Below, piece after piece: positions 7,767 to 14,838 of a stretch of DNA of 20,942 nucleotides (position 1 is its first letter; every line of letters begins with the position of its first letter). The notes under the pieces were generated by a model. It worked only from the letters and a program-made list of their open reading frames with translations, had not been told where the DNA came from and made no database searches. The DNA comes from an uncultured Planctomycetaceae bacterium. Its GTDB lineage: Bacteria > Planctomycetota > Planctomycetia > Pirellulales > Pirellulaceae. The stretch spans positions 1-20,942 of the forward strand of contig CAIYOB010001626.1 in assembly GCA_903927685.1 (NCBI GenBank), in the 5' to 3' direction. A program made the position numbers and the translations under genes.

Positions 7767-8129
7767 GATTTCCCCTGGAACGTCAGTCCCGCACCCAAAA
7801 CTGGGCAGGTGGGCAATGTTAATGATATCGGAACGGCCTGCCCGAAGAAAGCGGTCGGGTCCCCGCACCTCGCCACTTGGCACCCGCCAAACGCCGCGCG
7901 GTTTGGTACGCCGCGGTGGTAGCGGTCCACTCCATTGACGTTGACCGTCCTCGGGTCGTAGCCCGATAGCAATGCCCACCAAATCGTCTCCGAGTTCTTC
8001 CGTATCCCTAATCTCCATCTGTTGTCAGCGGGGCGAGGATTCCGCCGGAACCCCTCTTCGCAAACGCTGCTCCGCGATTCCAGAAGTCCGCAGCGTTGTG
8101 GTCATTGACGATCAGGCGGCGTTGGCCGT
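7767..8129. other. Intergenic region with an inverted repeat below the GH172-like gene
   Basis: No convincing gene is seen. An open minus-strand frame (8018 downward) has no recognisable domain. AACGCTGC (8063-8070) and GCAGCGTT (8090-8097) form an 8-bp stem with a 19-base loop about 33 bases past the stop at 8130, a possible transcript end for the GH172-like gene, though without a U-tract. Confidence 0.4.
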
Positions 8130-10226
8130 TCAGTCCGTTCGCTCGACGTCCGACGACACGATGCAGTCCACGCCCAGGAACGACCGGGCGCCCCGGCCTT
8201 GCGTGTTCGGTTCGACGAATTCGAACCGGACCAGGATCGCGCTGTCCACGGGTTCGTGTACGCCCAGGTCCAGCATCTCGACCACAGGACGCTCGTGGTA
8301 CAGATCCAGCCGCTCCACCACCGGCCGACCGTTCACAGAGACCTTCATGATCCCGAAGTCGAAACTTTTCGTGAAGTACAGCTTCAATCGCTGCGGCTTG
8401 TACTTTTCGATCAGCTTGAATTCCACGTAGTCCCCCGGGTTCTGCGGCTGCATGAACAGGTGCCGCCCGCCGCTCCACCGTTCGGGCCCGAAGGACTCGT
8501 GCGGACGTTGCGGCGCCGCCTGCATGCCCGGCGTTTTGCCGGCAGGCGCCAAGGTTTCCAACTCCACCGCGCCGGGCACCCGGCGGGGCTCCGGCGCCGC
8601 GGGCGCCGCCCGGTCCAGGTCCTCCGCGGTCAACAGCGGGCGGGCGGCGTCTTCGGCTTGCGGGGCCCGATTGTGCCGGGCGCCGGGCCGGGCATACCAG
8701 CAGACGACTCCCGAATACTGCTGCAGCACGGTCGGATCCCGGACAAGCGAAGAAGCCTCGATGTCGAACCGCAACCGCTGCCGGAAAGGGATTGCGTCCA
8801 AGGCGCGTTCCCGCGCACAAATATTATAGCCGCGGGTGCGTCCCTGCGGAGCCCCGCCGCCCACCCGGATGTTGGCGGCGAACGGGTGCGAGAATTCGTC
8901 CGCAGGTGTTGGCACCAACCCGCCAGCCCACCCGTAATAGTCCTCGGTGCCGGTCCCGAACTGCGTCGGGAACCCGGCGTCGGGCGGTAGATCCACGTCG
9001 ATCTTCTCGTCGCCTTCTCCCCACCAGCCGCTGTGCGGCACCAGGATGCTCCAGGCATCGCCCACGAGCACCCCCTGCCCCTCGATCTCGATGAAATTCC
9101 AGTCCCGTAGCGGCAGTGTCGGCTGCGGCTCCTCGTACCGCCAATTCGCATGAAACAGCAGGGAACGGTCGTCCCAGTTCCAGTCACCCGTGGTCACCGC
9201 GACCTCAAGATCGGCCGGGGAGGGACCCAAGTTCTGAACAGTCACGACGCCCGCACGCGCATACGGCATGACCCACTGGCAGGTCATCCAGCCGTCTTCA
9301 TCCACGGCGCGAGACCACATCCGAAAGCGATGCAGGCGGTCGGCGGCGGAAAAGAAATCGCCGAGCGGACACCACACGGTCTGCTCGCCGTCAAACGAGG
9401 CCGTCCAGACAAGCGACCGGAGACGTGCGGGCTCGGCTCCAGGTACGCGAAATCGGAACCGGCGGACCGAAGCCGGTCCGGCAGGCAGATTCAAGACGAA
9501 CGATTCGCCCGCCGCCAAGGTCTGTTGCTTCTGGATCGCCGGCTTGTCTTCCGGAGTGCGGGCCTCCAGCCGCTCGCCGGCCGCGGCCGCGTCAGCCAAC
9601 TGATCCCGCGAGAACGAACGAACGCTCACATGCTCCGAGTAGGCGCGATAGTTGATGATGTGATAGAACGGTTTGGCGGTGGTGGTGATTCTGCAACTGC
9701 GGGCAAATGGTACCGGGAGGAAGAAGACGCCGGCCCGAGTGGTTTCCCGGGCCAGCGGCGGTTTGGCCCAGTCCACCCGGCCGGTGAGCAAGGCGATCAT
9801 GTTCTCGTCGATCACGGGCTGTGCGTTCCCGTCCAGGTAAATCCGGAGGTTCGGTCCCACCCGATCGTCGAGGCCGTAATAGAAATAGGGCGTCCACATG
9901 CGGGTGATGCAGCCCGGGCCGTCGTGTTCCATCAACACCCACTCGTCGCGCCCGTTGTTGGTCTCCGTGCGGATGAACCCGAGTCCGTCCTGATCCGCAA
10001 ACCAGCCGGGCTGGTCCCGGGCAACCGAGGCCTGGTTGTAGCTGCTGGCCTGCAACGAGCGGTACTCCCGTTCCGGCCACCGGGCCACCACCGTCCGGTC
10101 CGTCATCTCGTCCAGCAGCGAGGCCAAGGTGACCGGCGACTTGCCCTCCTCCGCCCCGACAGACGGCACAATGATCATCGCCACCGCGACAGCCCCGATA
10201 CGTACTGCGGTCGTTATTCGCTGCAT
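8130..10226 (-). CDS. Secreted GH172 / DUF2961 family protein
   Basis: DUF2961 proteins form glycoside hydrolase family GH172, whose known members act on fructofuranose or arabinofuranose linkages. The 698-residue product has a signal peptide (1-25, hydrophobic VRIGAVAVAMIIVPSVGA). Family blocks follow: DGPGCITRMWTP (about 102-113), WWGEGDEKIDVD (about 401-412) and FPTQFGTGTEDYYGWA (about 419-434). Glu407 in GDEK and Glu428 in GTED are the likely catalytic pair, 21 residues apart. A linker rich in Ala/Pro (about 540-600) leads to a C-terminal beta-sandwich (about 610-698: GDYVEFKLIEKY, VSVNGRPVVERLDLY) that may bind carbohydrate or help assembly. The start is ATG 10226, with a strong GAGGAGG seven bases upstream; the frame is open for 45 more codons but that part is not coding-like. 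The substrate cannot be told from sequence. Confidence 0.9.
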   Translation of the reverse strand: MQRITTAVRIGAVAVAMIIVPSVGAEEGKSPVTLASLLDEMTDRTVVARWPEREYRSLQASSYNQASVARDQPGWFADQDGLGFIRTETNNGRDEWVLMEHDGPGCITRMWTPYFYYGLDDRVGPNLRIYLDGNAQPVIDENMIALLTGRVDWAKPPLARETTRAGVFFLPVPFARSCRITTTAKPFYHIINYRAYSEHVSVRSFSRDQLADAAAAGERLEARTPEDKPAIQKQQTLAAGESFVLNLPAGPASVRRFRFRVPGAEPARLRSLVWTASFDGEQTVWCPLGDFFSAADRLHRFRMWSRAVDEDGWMTCQWVMPYARAGVVTVQNLGPSPADLEVAVTTGDWNWDDRSLLFHANWRYEEPQPTLPLRDWNFIEIEGQGVLVGDAWSILVPHSGWWGEGDEKIDVDLPPDAGFPTQFGTGTEDYYGWAGGLVPTPADEFSHPFAANIRVGGGAPQGRTRGYNICARERALDAIPFRQRLRFDIEASSLVRDPTVLQQYSGVVCWYARPGARHNRAPQAEDAARPLLTAEDLDRAAPAAPEPRRVPGAVELETLAPAGKTPGMQAAPQRPHESFGPERWSGGRHLFMQPQNPGDYVEFKLIEKYKPQRLKLYFTKSFDFGIMKVSVNGRPVVERLDLYHERPVVEMLDLGVHEPVDSAILVRFEFVEPNTQGRGARSFLGVDCIVSSDVERTD

Positions 10227-10254
10227 TCTCCGCCTCCTCGTGAAAAGATCATTC

Positions 10255-10335
10255 TCAGCGGAACTCCACAGCGGATTCAAGGAGACAGCGGATGATCCCT
10301 GAGACGATTCGCTGTCCCTTTTTTGATCCGCTGTC
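10255..10335. repeat. Cluster of ACAGCGGAT-type direct and inverted repeats
   Basis: Five related 9-mers lie just upstream of the GH172-like start: TCAGCGGAA (10255-10263), ACAGCGGAT (10268-10276), ACAGCGGAT (10285-10293), then inverted ATTCGCTGT (10307-10315) and ATCCGCTGT (10326-10334). GACAGCGGAT (10284-10293) and ATCCGCTGTC (10326-10335) make a perfect 10-bp inverted repeat. The copies allow alternative hairpins in the leader RNA and could equally be protein-binding sites or a REP/MITE-like element. Confidence 0.65.
10284..10324 (+). terminator. Terminator-like hairpin with T6 run, plus strand
   Basis: GACAGCGGAT (10284-10293) pairs with ATTCGCTGTC (10307-10316), one G-T wobble, 13-base loop. 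CC and then six T follow (10319-10324). This has the form of an intrinsic terminator on the plus strand, yet no plus-strand gene precedes it; it would end antisense transcription over the GH172-like gene or belong to a mobile palindromic element. Confidence 0.4.
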
Positions 10336-10585
10336 GATTTCCTGCCTTGATTTAGTTGCATCCGGGCCGTGTTTACCCCGAATCCGCCCGGTCATCAAGC
10401 AAGTTGCTGGCGAGCGTCGCGCCCCGGAGGGTAACATGGCGACAGTCCTTGAAGCCGACGCAGAAATGACAAGTCGGCGTCTGGTCGTCAGTCAAGTCGA
10501 ACCAGAAGGTCGAGCATCAGTGACACACGAAGCCGGCGATGCGGGGGCTGCTGGGCGGGGCTGTGCTGCTCCCCGTCTGGAGCCA
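10336..10585. other. Intergenic region between metallopeptidase and GH172-like genes
   Basis: No gene could be supported. A plus-strand ATG at 10436 has a good-looking GGAGGG upstream, but its frame runs antisense into the metallopeptidase and shows no domain. The promoter of the GH172-like gene may lie here on the minus strand. A small 5-bp stem (GCTCC 10568-10572, GGAGC 10579-10583) directly follows the metallopeptidase stop. Confidence 0.35.
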
Positions 10586-11452
10586 TTATGGCCCAGACGG
10601 TTCGCTCTCCGCAGCCATCGCGAGGACTTCGTCACGCCAGAGCCTTTCCAGTTCGGCGATTCCGTCCAACCCGTAGAGCCTGCGCAGGGCGGCGTCGTAG
10701 CCGGACTGGGCGGCCAGTTGCCCGAAGGCCAGGAGCGTTTCCGGGCCGCGCCGGCGGACCAGGAATTCCACCAACGTCAGGCTCTGGCCATAGAACGCCG
10801 CCATCTGACTGGGACTTCGCGGCTGTTGCGAGGTCAGGGTCTCGACCAGCGGCTGATGCTCTTGCCGACGCAACCCCGCGACACAATCCCGCCGATGAAG
10901 CTCGCGTTTGCGGTCCGAATCAGAGAGCGTGGCGATCCCTTCATCCAGCCAGCGAGGAGGCTGTTCTCCCTGGAAGCGGTCGGCCAGCACCACGTGTGTC
11001 AGTTCGTGGGCCAGCGCTGAAGGTTCACTCGTTCCGGCAGCCAGGACATCGATTCGCCGGTACGAGACGGCTCCCCGGTGCGAGCGAATCAGACTGCTAC
11101 CCTTCGTCTGAGCCGCCGCACGTCCCGCGGCTCGGGCATAGCTGCTGGGTGACTCATGGACGACAACCTGGCAGCGAATCCGCCAAACGCTGGTCGGCAT
11201 GCAGCCCAGCCACCGGGCTCGCAATTGACTGAGCAGCGTCTCGGCTCGGTCTGCCAGTCCACGGGCATCCGGGCCGCCCGCAAAGCTGAACACGGCAAAG
11301 TTCTCCGTCTCGGCGTGCGACTGGTGAGCCCGAGGTGGCGGGATGTCAAGGCCCCGCCCGGCCGTCAGATTGTTCGCCCGGCCGATGCGAGTTTGGTTCG
11401 AGAAGACCGCCGCGCACCCCAGGGCGATCAAGACCAGCCGAAGACCACGCAC
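10586..11452 (-). CDS. Secreted HExxH zinc metallopeptidase (gluzincin, MA-like)
   Basis: A 288-residue protein with a short N-terminal hydrophobic export segment (RGLRLVLIALGCAAVFS). The zinc site is AHELTHVV (His149, Glu150, His153) with WLDEGIA 18 residues later supplying the third ligand Glu171; this HExxH plus downstream Glu layout is that of gluzincins, and the WLDEG form is common in peptidase-MA-like proteins of planctomycetes. The best start is GTG 11452: GGGAGGAG lies six bases upstream and the signal segment begins at once. An earlier start at 11596 adds 48 residues without coding character. It is transcribed divergently from the SH3-like gene. The substrate is unknown; a cell-wall or secreted-protein processing role is a guess. 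Confidence 0.85.
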   Translation of the reverse strand: MRGLRLVLIALGCAAVFSNQTRIGRANNLTAGRGLDIPPPRAHQSHAETENFAVFSFAGGPDARGLADRAETLLSQLRARWLGCMPTSVWRIRCQVVVHESPSSYARAAGRAAAQTKGSSLIRSHRGAVSYRRIDVLAAGTSEPSALAHELTHVVLADRFQGEQPPRWLDEGIATLSDSDRKRELHRRDCVAGLRRQEHQPLVETLTSQQPRSPSQMAAFYGQSLTLVEFLVRRRGPETLLAFGQLAAQSGYDAALRRLYGLDGIAELERLWRDEVLAMAAESEPSGP

Positions 11453-11595
11453 GCTCAACTCCTCCCACCGCTCGGAGACTGCCGCCGACGCCGCGATCTG
11501 GTCACAACGACATGCCAGTCGCCTCGTCGCTGTGCTATTACATTCGCTAATAACGATCCAACTCAGAGGAATTTTCGATGGTGAATCACAACTCA

Positions 11596-11621
11596 AAATG
11601 CCGTAGTTACTTACGGCATTT
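11596..11621. promoter_or_regulatory. Perfect 10-bp inverted repeat in a divergent intergenic region
   Basis: AAATGCCGTA (11596-11605) and TACGGCATTT (11612-11621) are perfect inverted copies around a 6-base centre. The site lies between divergent genes, about 50 bases upstream of the -10 box at 11673 and about 145 bases from the metallopeptidase start. It could be a dimeric regulator operator. On the minus strand the right arm ends in TTTT, so a terminator reading is also possible. Confidence 0.5.
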
Positions 11622-11672
11622 GGCGGCGAGTTGGGGAGCTTGCGAAAGCTGTTCCGCAGACGCAGGTTTGCC

Positions 11673-11678
11673 TATAAT
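11673..11678 (+). promoter_or_regulatory. -10 box TATAAT of the SH3-like gene
   Basis: A consensus TATAAT stands in GC-rich surroundings about 200 bases upstream of the SH3-like start. The -35 region 17 bases upstream (TGTTCC) is poor, so activity may depend on an activator or an alternative sigma factor. Confidence 0.5.
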
Positions 11679-11684
11679 ACGGGC

Positions 11685-11835
11685 AGTGCATGCCTGATAA
11701 TCGATCGTTGAACGGGTGGCGAAAAGCCCGTTAACCGGGCTGACGCTGTTGCGGGTACACGAACGAAGGCAGGCATTGGCGGGGGATGGGTATTGCTAGG
11801 CGAGGAGCCGGAAACGGCTTCAGCGGTCCTGTTCC
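11685..11835 (+). ncRNA. Structured 5' leader of the SH3-like gene (candidate)
   Basis: After the -10 box about 200 bases precede the start codon. They hold a long-range pairing ATGCCTG (near 11689) with CAGGCAT (near 11770), an enclosed stem AGCCCG/CGGGCT (11725-11741), and a stem AGCCG/CGGCT closed by a GAAA tetraloop (11806-11819). I do not match it to a known riboswitch. It may be only a stable leader. Confidence 0.3.
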
Positions 11836-11880
11836 CCACGGTTAGTTTCTTTATTTCTGGCCCAGGCAAGGAGACAGAAG

Positions 11881-12354
11881 ATGCAACGGATCAAGGTGAT
11901 GGCAGGCTTGGCCTGCGCGCTGGTCGTGGTCGGCGGAAGTGTGGTGTATGCTCAGCGGGATGCTGGCGCCAAGGCACGGGGAGAATTTGGAACGGGCTTC
12001 TGGAGTTCCCAGTACAATCGCTCGTCGACGGCTGCACGGGCGCAACGCAGCAGTTCGCTTCCAAGCACCTATGCGCGGCGGCCAGCCTCACAGGAGCGGG
12101 AGTATCGCGTCTCGTCGTACGAGCCCACGCCGTTCGCCGCTGGCGAGACCGTGGCCATCGCGAAGGACACGGCTCGAATTATGTATGGAACCCGGGAGGT
12201 CGGGACGCTCGAGAAGGGCCGCGAGTTCAAAGTCCTGCGAGTGGTGAACGGCTGGCTGGGAGCGGTGGTGGAAGAGGACGGCCAGACGAAACGCGGTTGG
12301 ATCTGGCACGAGGATGTCAGCCCGGTGGCGGGGACCGCGCTGCCGGAACGCTAA
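11881..12354 (+). CDS. Secreted small SH3-like domain protein
   Basis: A 157-residue exported protein. Residues 1-24 are a signal peptide (KVMAGLACALVVVGGSVVYA, cleavage before Q). A Ser/Arg/Ala-rich linker (about 25-80) follows. Residues 85-150 form a bacterial SH3-like barrel: AGETVAIAKDTARIMYGTR, EVGTLEKGREFKVLRVVNGW, then GWIWHEDVSPV. Such domains bind peptides or cell-wall material and sense nothing enzymatic by themselves. Start ATG 11881 follows AAGGAGA at normal spacing. It is a single gene between a divergent metallopeptidase and a convergent sppA, with its own promoter and leader. The precise role is unknown. Confidence 0.85.
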   Translation: MQRIKVMAGLACALVVVGGSVVYAQRDAGAKARGEFGTGFWSSQYNRSSTAARAQRSSSLPSTYARRPASQEREYRVSSYEPTPFAAGETVAIAKDTARIMYGTREVGTLEKGREFKVLRVVNGWLGAVVEEDGQTKRGWIWHEDVSPVAGTALPER

Positions 12355-12380
12355 GCCCAACTCCCAGTTAGCCTGAGACC

Positions 12381-12438
12381 CGGCAGGCGCCGTCGCCTGC
12401 CGACGGGAACCGACTTTCGCCCGTGTCTCGATCACGGG
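12381..12438. terminator. Strong hairpins between convergent SH3-like gene and sppA
   Basis: CGGCAGGCG (12381-12389) and CGCCTGCCG (12394-12402) form a perfect 9-bp stem with a 4-base loop, 27 bases after the SH3-like stop. A second stem CCCGTG/CACGGG (12420-12425 with 12433-12438) follows. The position between convergent genes fits a bidirectional transcript end; no long T run is present. The rest of 12355-12525 holds no gene. Confidence 0.55.
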
Positions 12439-12525
12439 CGCCGTGACGGCCCGAAGGCTGGGTCAGGTCAAGTTGACCGCACACCCGCGCCACGATGTCC
12501 TCGCGCGCGATGCCCGGGACCGGCG

Positions 12526-13614
12526 TCAGCGTTCCGCGCCACCCTGCTGGGTAACCAGCGGCGGCAGCGTGGTGGCGAGATAGTAAGCCTGGGGCGTGTG
12601 CAGGTCCAAAACCAGGGCCAGTGCGGAACGCTGGGAGCCCGCGGCGGTCAGGAACGGGACATCGAACAGCGACGGCGGCGGTTCGTACTCGACGACTCGG
12701 GTCTGCTCCTTGTTCAGCTTGGCCAATTCGATCGCCCGGTCGATTGCGTCTTCGATGAACCCCAGTTCGTCGACCAAGCCGGTCCGCTTGGCCTGCCCGG
12801 CGGTGAAGATCTCGCCGGTGGCCAGTTCGTCCAGCTTTTGCGGGGCTTCGCGCAGGGCGGGCCGGCCGCTCTTGACGATCTCCTTGAACCGCGCAAACGC
12901 CTCGTCGACGTAGACCTGAATGACCTTCCGGTCGTCCTCGGAAATCGGCTTCGTCATGGCCATCAGCTGTTTGCGCGGGTGGCTGACGATGGAATCGTCC
13001 TTGACGTTGAACTGGTTCAGCAGGCCGCTGAGGTCATAATGGGGGACAATCACGCCGATCGAGCCGGTCGTCGTCGTCGGTTCGGCATAGATCGACTTGG
13101 GTTGGTCGCCCACCGCCATCGCCAGGTAATAGCCACCGCTGGCCGCGATCCCACCCATGCTGACGACCAACGGAACTTTCTTTTCCTCGCGTAGTTTCAC
13201 CAAGTGGTGGTGGATGTAATCGGACCCGGTGATGGTGCCGCCGGGGGAATTCACGCGCACGACGATCGCCTTGACGTTCTCGTCTTCCCGGATCCGATCG
13301 ATCTGATGCTTGACATACCCGCTGCCTTCCATGATGACGCCGTCAACTGTGATAATCGCGACTTTGTCGCGGCCGTGCTTGGCGCCCGAATAGTACCGCT
13401 CCTGAATGCCCTGGGTCGTGTCAAAATACTCGCGCAGTCCTAAAGACAGCCCCAGAAAGAGCATCAGGAATACGAAGCAACCGGTCCAGCCCAGCCAGCA
13501 GAAGATCCGCTGCAGCGTGCTGCCGCCGGTATGGATCGTGATCGGCGGAAGATTGACGTTCGGACCTGGTGCGGCGCTGGGCGACGACGCACTCGCAGTA
13601 GTCACTTGGCTCAT
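12526..13614 (-). CDS. sppA: Signal peptide peptidase SppA (S49 serine protease)
   Basis: SppA cuts left-over signal peptides in the cytoplasmic membrane with a Ser/Lys dyad. This is the short single-domain form, 362 residues from ATG 13614. Residues 1-35 are Pro/Ser/Ala-rich; one membrane helix follows (about 38-60, FCWLGWTGCFVFLMLFLG). The S49 domain has VAIITVDGVI (about 85-94), AIVVRVNSPGG (116-126) and MGGIAASGGYYLA with nucleophile Ser159. The general-base Lys is probably in SHPRKQL (Lys215). TTTTGSIGVI is the conserved block after the nucleophile. ATG 13614 is preferred because GAGGA lies eight bases upstream; ATG 13641 and GTG 13662 lack ribosome sites. It is divergent from the isomerase gene. 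Confidence 0.93.
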   Translation of the reverse strand: MSQVTTASASSPSAAPGPNVNLPPITIHTGGSTLQRIFCWLGWTGCFVFLMLFLGLSLGLREYFDTTQGIQERYYSGAKHGRDKVAIITVDGVIMEGSGYVKHQIDRIREDENVKAIVVRVNSPGGTITGSDYIHHHLVKLREEKKVPLVVSMGGIAASGGYYLAMAVGDQPKSIYAEPTTTTGSIGVIVPHYDLSGLLNQFNVKDDSIVSHPRKQLMAMTKPISEDDRKVIQVYVDEAFARFKEIVKSGRPALREAPQKLDELATGEIFTAGQAKRTGLVDELGFIEDAIDRAIELAKLNKEQTRVVEYEPPPSLFDVPFLTAAGSQRSALALVLDLHTPQAYYLATTLPPLVTQQGGAER

Positions 13615-13735
13615 CCCGGGGTTCCTCGGCTGGGTAGGCATGGTTCGAGAATCAAGTCGCACGAGCCATGATGACAGCAGACGCGTTCCGTTTCAAGCTA
13701 GCGTCGTGCCGGGCTGAAACCGCGGCCTGCCCCCT

Positions 13736-13764
13736 TTGTAAAGTCGGCGACTTTTTCGTAACAT
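13736..13764 (+). promoter_or_regulatory. Promoter of the isomerase gene with palindrome in its spacer
   Basis: TTGTAA (13736-13741) and TAACAT (13759-13764) are separated by 17 bases, each matching four of six consensus positions. The spacer overlaps a palindrome AAAGTCG-G-CGACTTT (13740-13754), a plausible repressor site. The start codon is 39 bases after the -10 box. Confidence 0.45.
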
Positions 13765-13802
13765 GTTGCCTTAGTCGATTTTGCAGGCATTGGAGGGACG
13801 AA

Positions 13803-14705
13803 ATGTACAAGAATCTGAATCCGGCGTCGTTGGGAGTCTCGGGGCGCCAGAGCGAATTGCTCGAACTGACCTTGACTTACGGCTTTCGCGGATTGGACCT
13901 GGATGCTGCCGACTTGCTTAAACGGGCAACCCTCCAAGGTGTGGAAGAGGCAGGCAAGTACATCCGCAGCGCCAAGGTCAAGATCGGCGGCTGGTCCTTG
14001 CCCGTCCAACTCGAGGCCGACGACGGCGTTTTCCAGTCCGAATTGGAGCGCGTGGCCACCCTGATGGACACCGCCAAGCAATTGGGTTTCCGCTACTGTA
14101 CGACGGACATCCAACCGGCGAACGACAAGTTGCCCTACCACGAGAACTTTGAGCTGCACCGGCAACGCTTGTCCAAGGTGGGGGACGTCCTGGCGACCGG
14201 GGGCATCCGGCTGGGGCTCGCGCTCAAAGCCACCGCCGAAGCGCGGCGCGAGCGGACGTATCCGTTCATCCACAAAGCGGAAGAGCTGCTCACGCTGATT
14301 CGCACCACGGGGCACAGTCATGTGGGGCTGGCCTTGGACACCTGGAGCTGGAAAGTGGGCGGCGGCGCGATGGAACTGCTGGCGGATTTGAAGGCCAACC
14401 AGATCGTCACGGTTACGATCGCCGACGTCCCGGCAGACGCAGATCTCGAGAAACTCGAAGCCGCACAGCGATTCCTGCCGACGGAGGACAGCATCCCCGC
14501 GTACGGCAAGTTCGTGGCCAGCCTTGTCGAGCGGAAGTACGACGGGCCGGTAACCCTCTTGCCCGCCTCGAAGCACATTTCGGGAACGCCCCGCGACTTG
14601 GCGATTGACAAGTGTGCCTTGCTGCTGGAACAGATCTGGACGCAGGCCGGCGTGGCAAAACCCAGCAAACCGGCCTTGGCGGCCGCGGAATTCGCTCCCC
14701 AATAG
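13803..14705 (+). CDS. TIM-barrel sugar phosphate isomerase/epimerase-like protein
   Basis: A 300-residue cytoplasmic protein of the xylose isomerase-like TIM-barrel superfamily. Family traits include NLNPASLGVSGRQSELLEL at the start, YGFRGLDLDAADLL (strand 1 to helix), LGFRYCTTDIQP, GIRLGLALKATAE, SHVGLALDTWSW (metal-site strand), and IVTVTIADVP. Members isomerise or epimerise sugars or sugar acids, or bind inositol-type substrates; which one cannot be told here. Start ATG 13803 has GGAGGG five bases upstream; the longer open frame from 13668 has no such site. The C-terminal tail is Ala/Pro-rich. It precedes two exported glycosidase-like genes on the same strand, so it may handle sugars released by them (inference). 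Confidence 0.85.
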   Translation: MYKNLNPASLGVSGRQSELLELTLTYGFRGLDLDAADLLKRATLQGVEEAGKYIRSAKVKIGGWSLPVQLEADDGVFQSELERVATLMDTAKQLGFRYCTTDIQPANDKLPYHENFELHRQRLSKVGDVLATGGIRLGLALKATAEARRERTYPFIHKAEELLTLIRTTGHSHVGLALDTWSWKVGGGAMELLADLKANQIVTVTIADVPADADLEKLEAAQRFLPTEDSIPAYGKFVASLVERKYDGPVTLLPASKHISGTPRDLAIDKCALLLEQIWTQAGVAKPSKPALAAAEFAPQ

Positions 14706-14772
14706 CAGGGATCGTCGCCGTTTGCTGGCCGCCCCGGCGCTCGCTGGCGGCGATTGGCTCGCTTGGCCGCCC

Positions 14773-14806
14773 CAGCCCCGTTCCCGACAGCCGGGAACCG
14801 GGGCTG
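14773..14806 (+). terminator. Long GC-rich hairpin between isomerase and six-hairpin gene
   Basis: CAGCCCCGTTCCCG (14773-14786) pairs with CGGGAACCGGGGCTG (14792-14806) over 14 bp with one bulged C and a 5-base loop. It lies 68 bases past the isomerase stop and 33 bases before the next start. No T run follows, so it may be a Rho-type barrier, an mRNA-stabilising element or a REP-like palindrome. Confidence 0.5.
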
Positions 14807-14838
14807 TGCCCGATTCCCATAGCCTCAGGAGCGACGCC

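Noticed and set aside
10436..11020. Plus-strand frame with GGAGGG before ATG 10436
   Set aside because: Good ribosome-like site, but the frame runs antisense through the metallopeptidase and gives no recognisable protein.
11685..11835. Known riboswitch (cyclic di-GMP or glycine type) in the SH3-like leader
   Set aside because: The conserved loop sequences of those classes are not present; only generic stems are seen.
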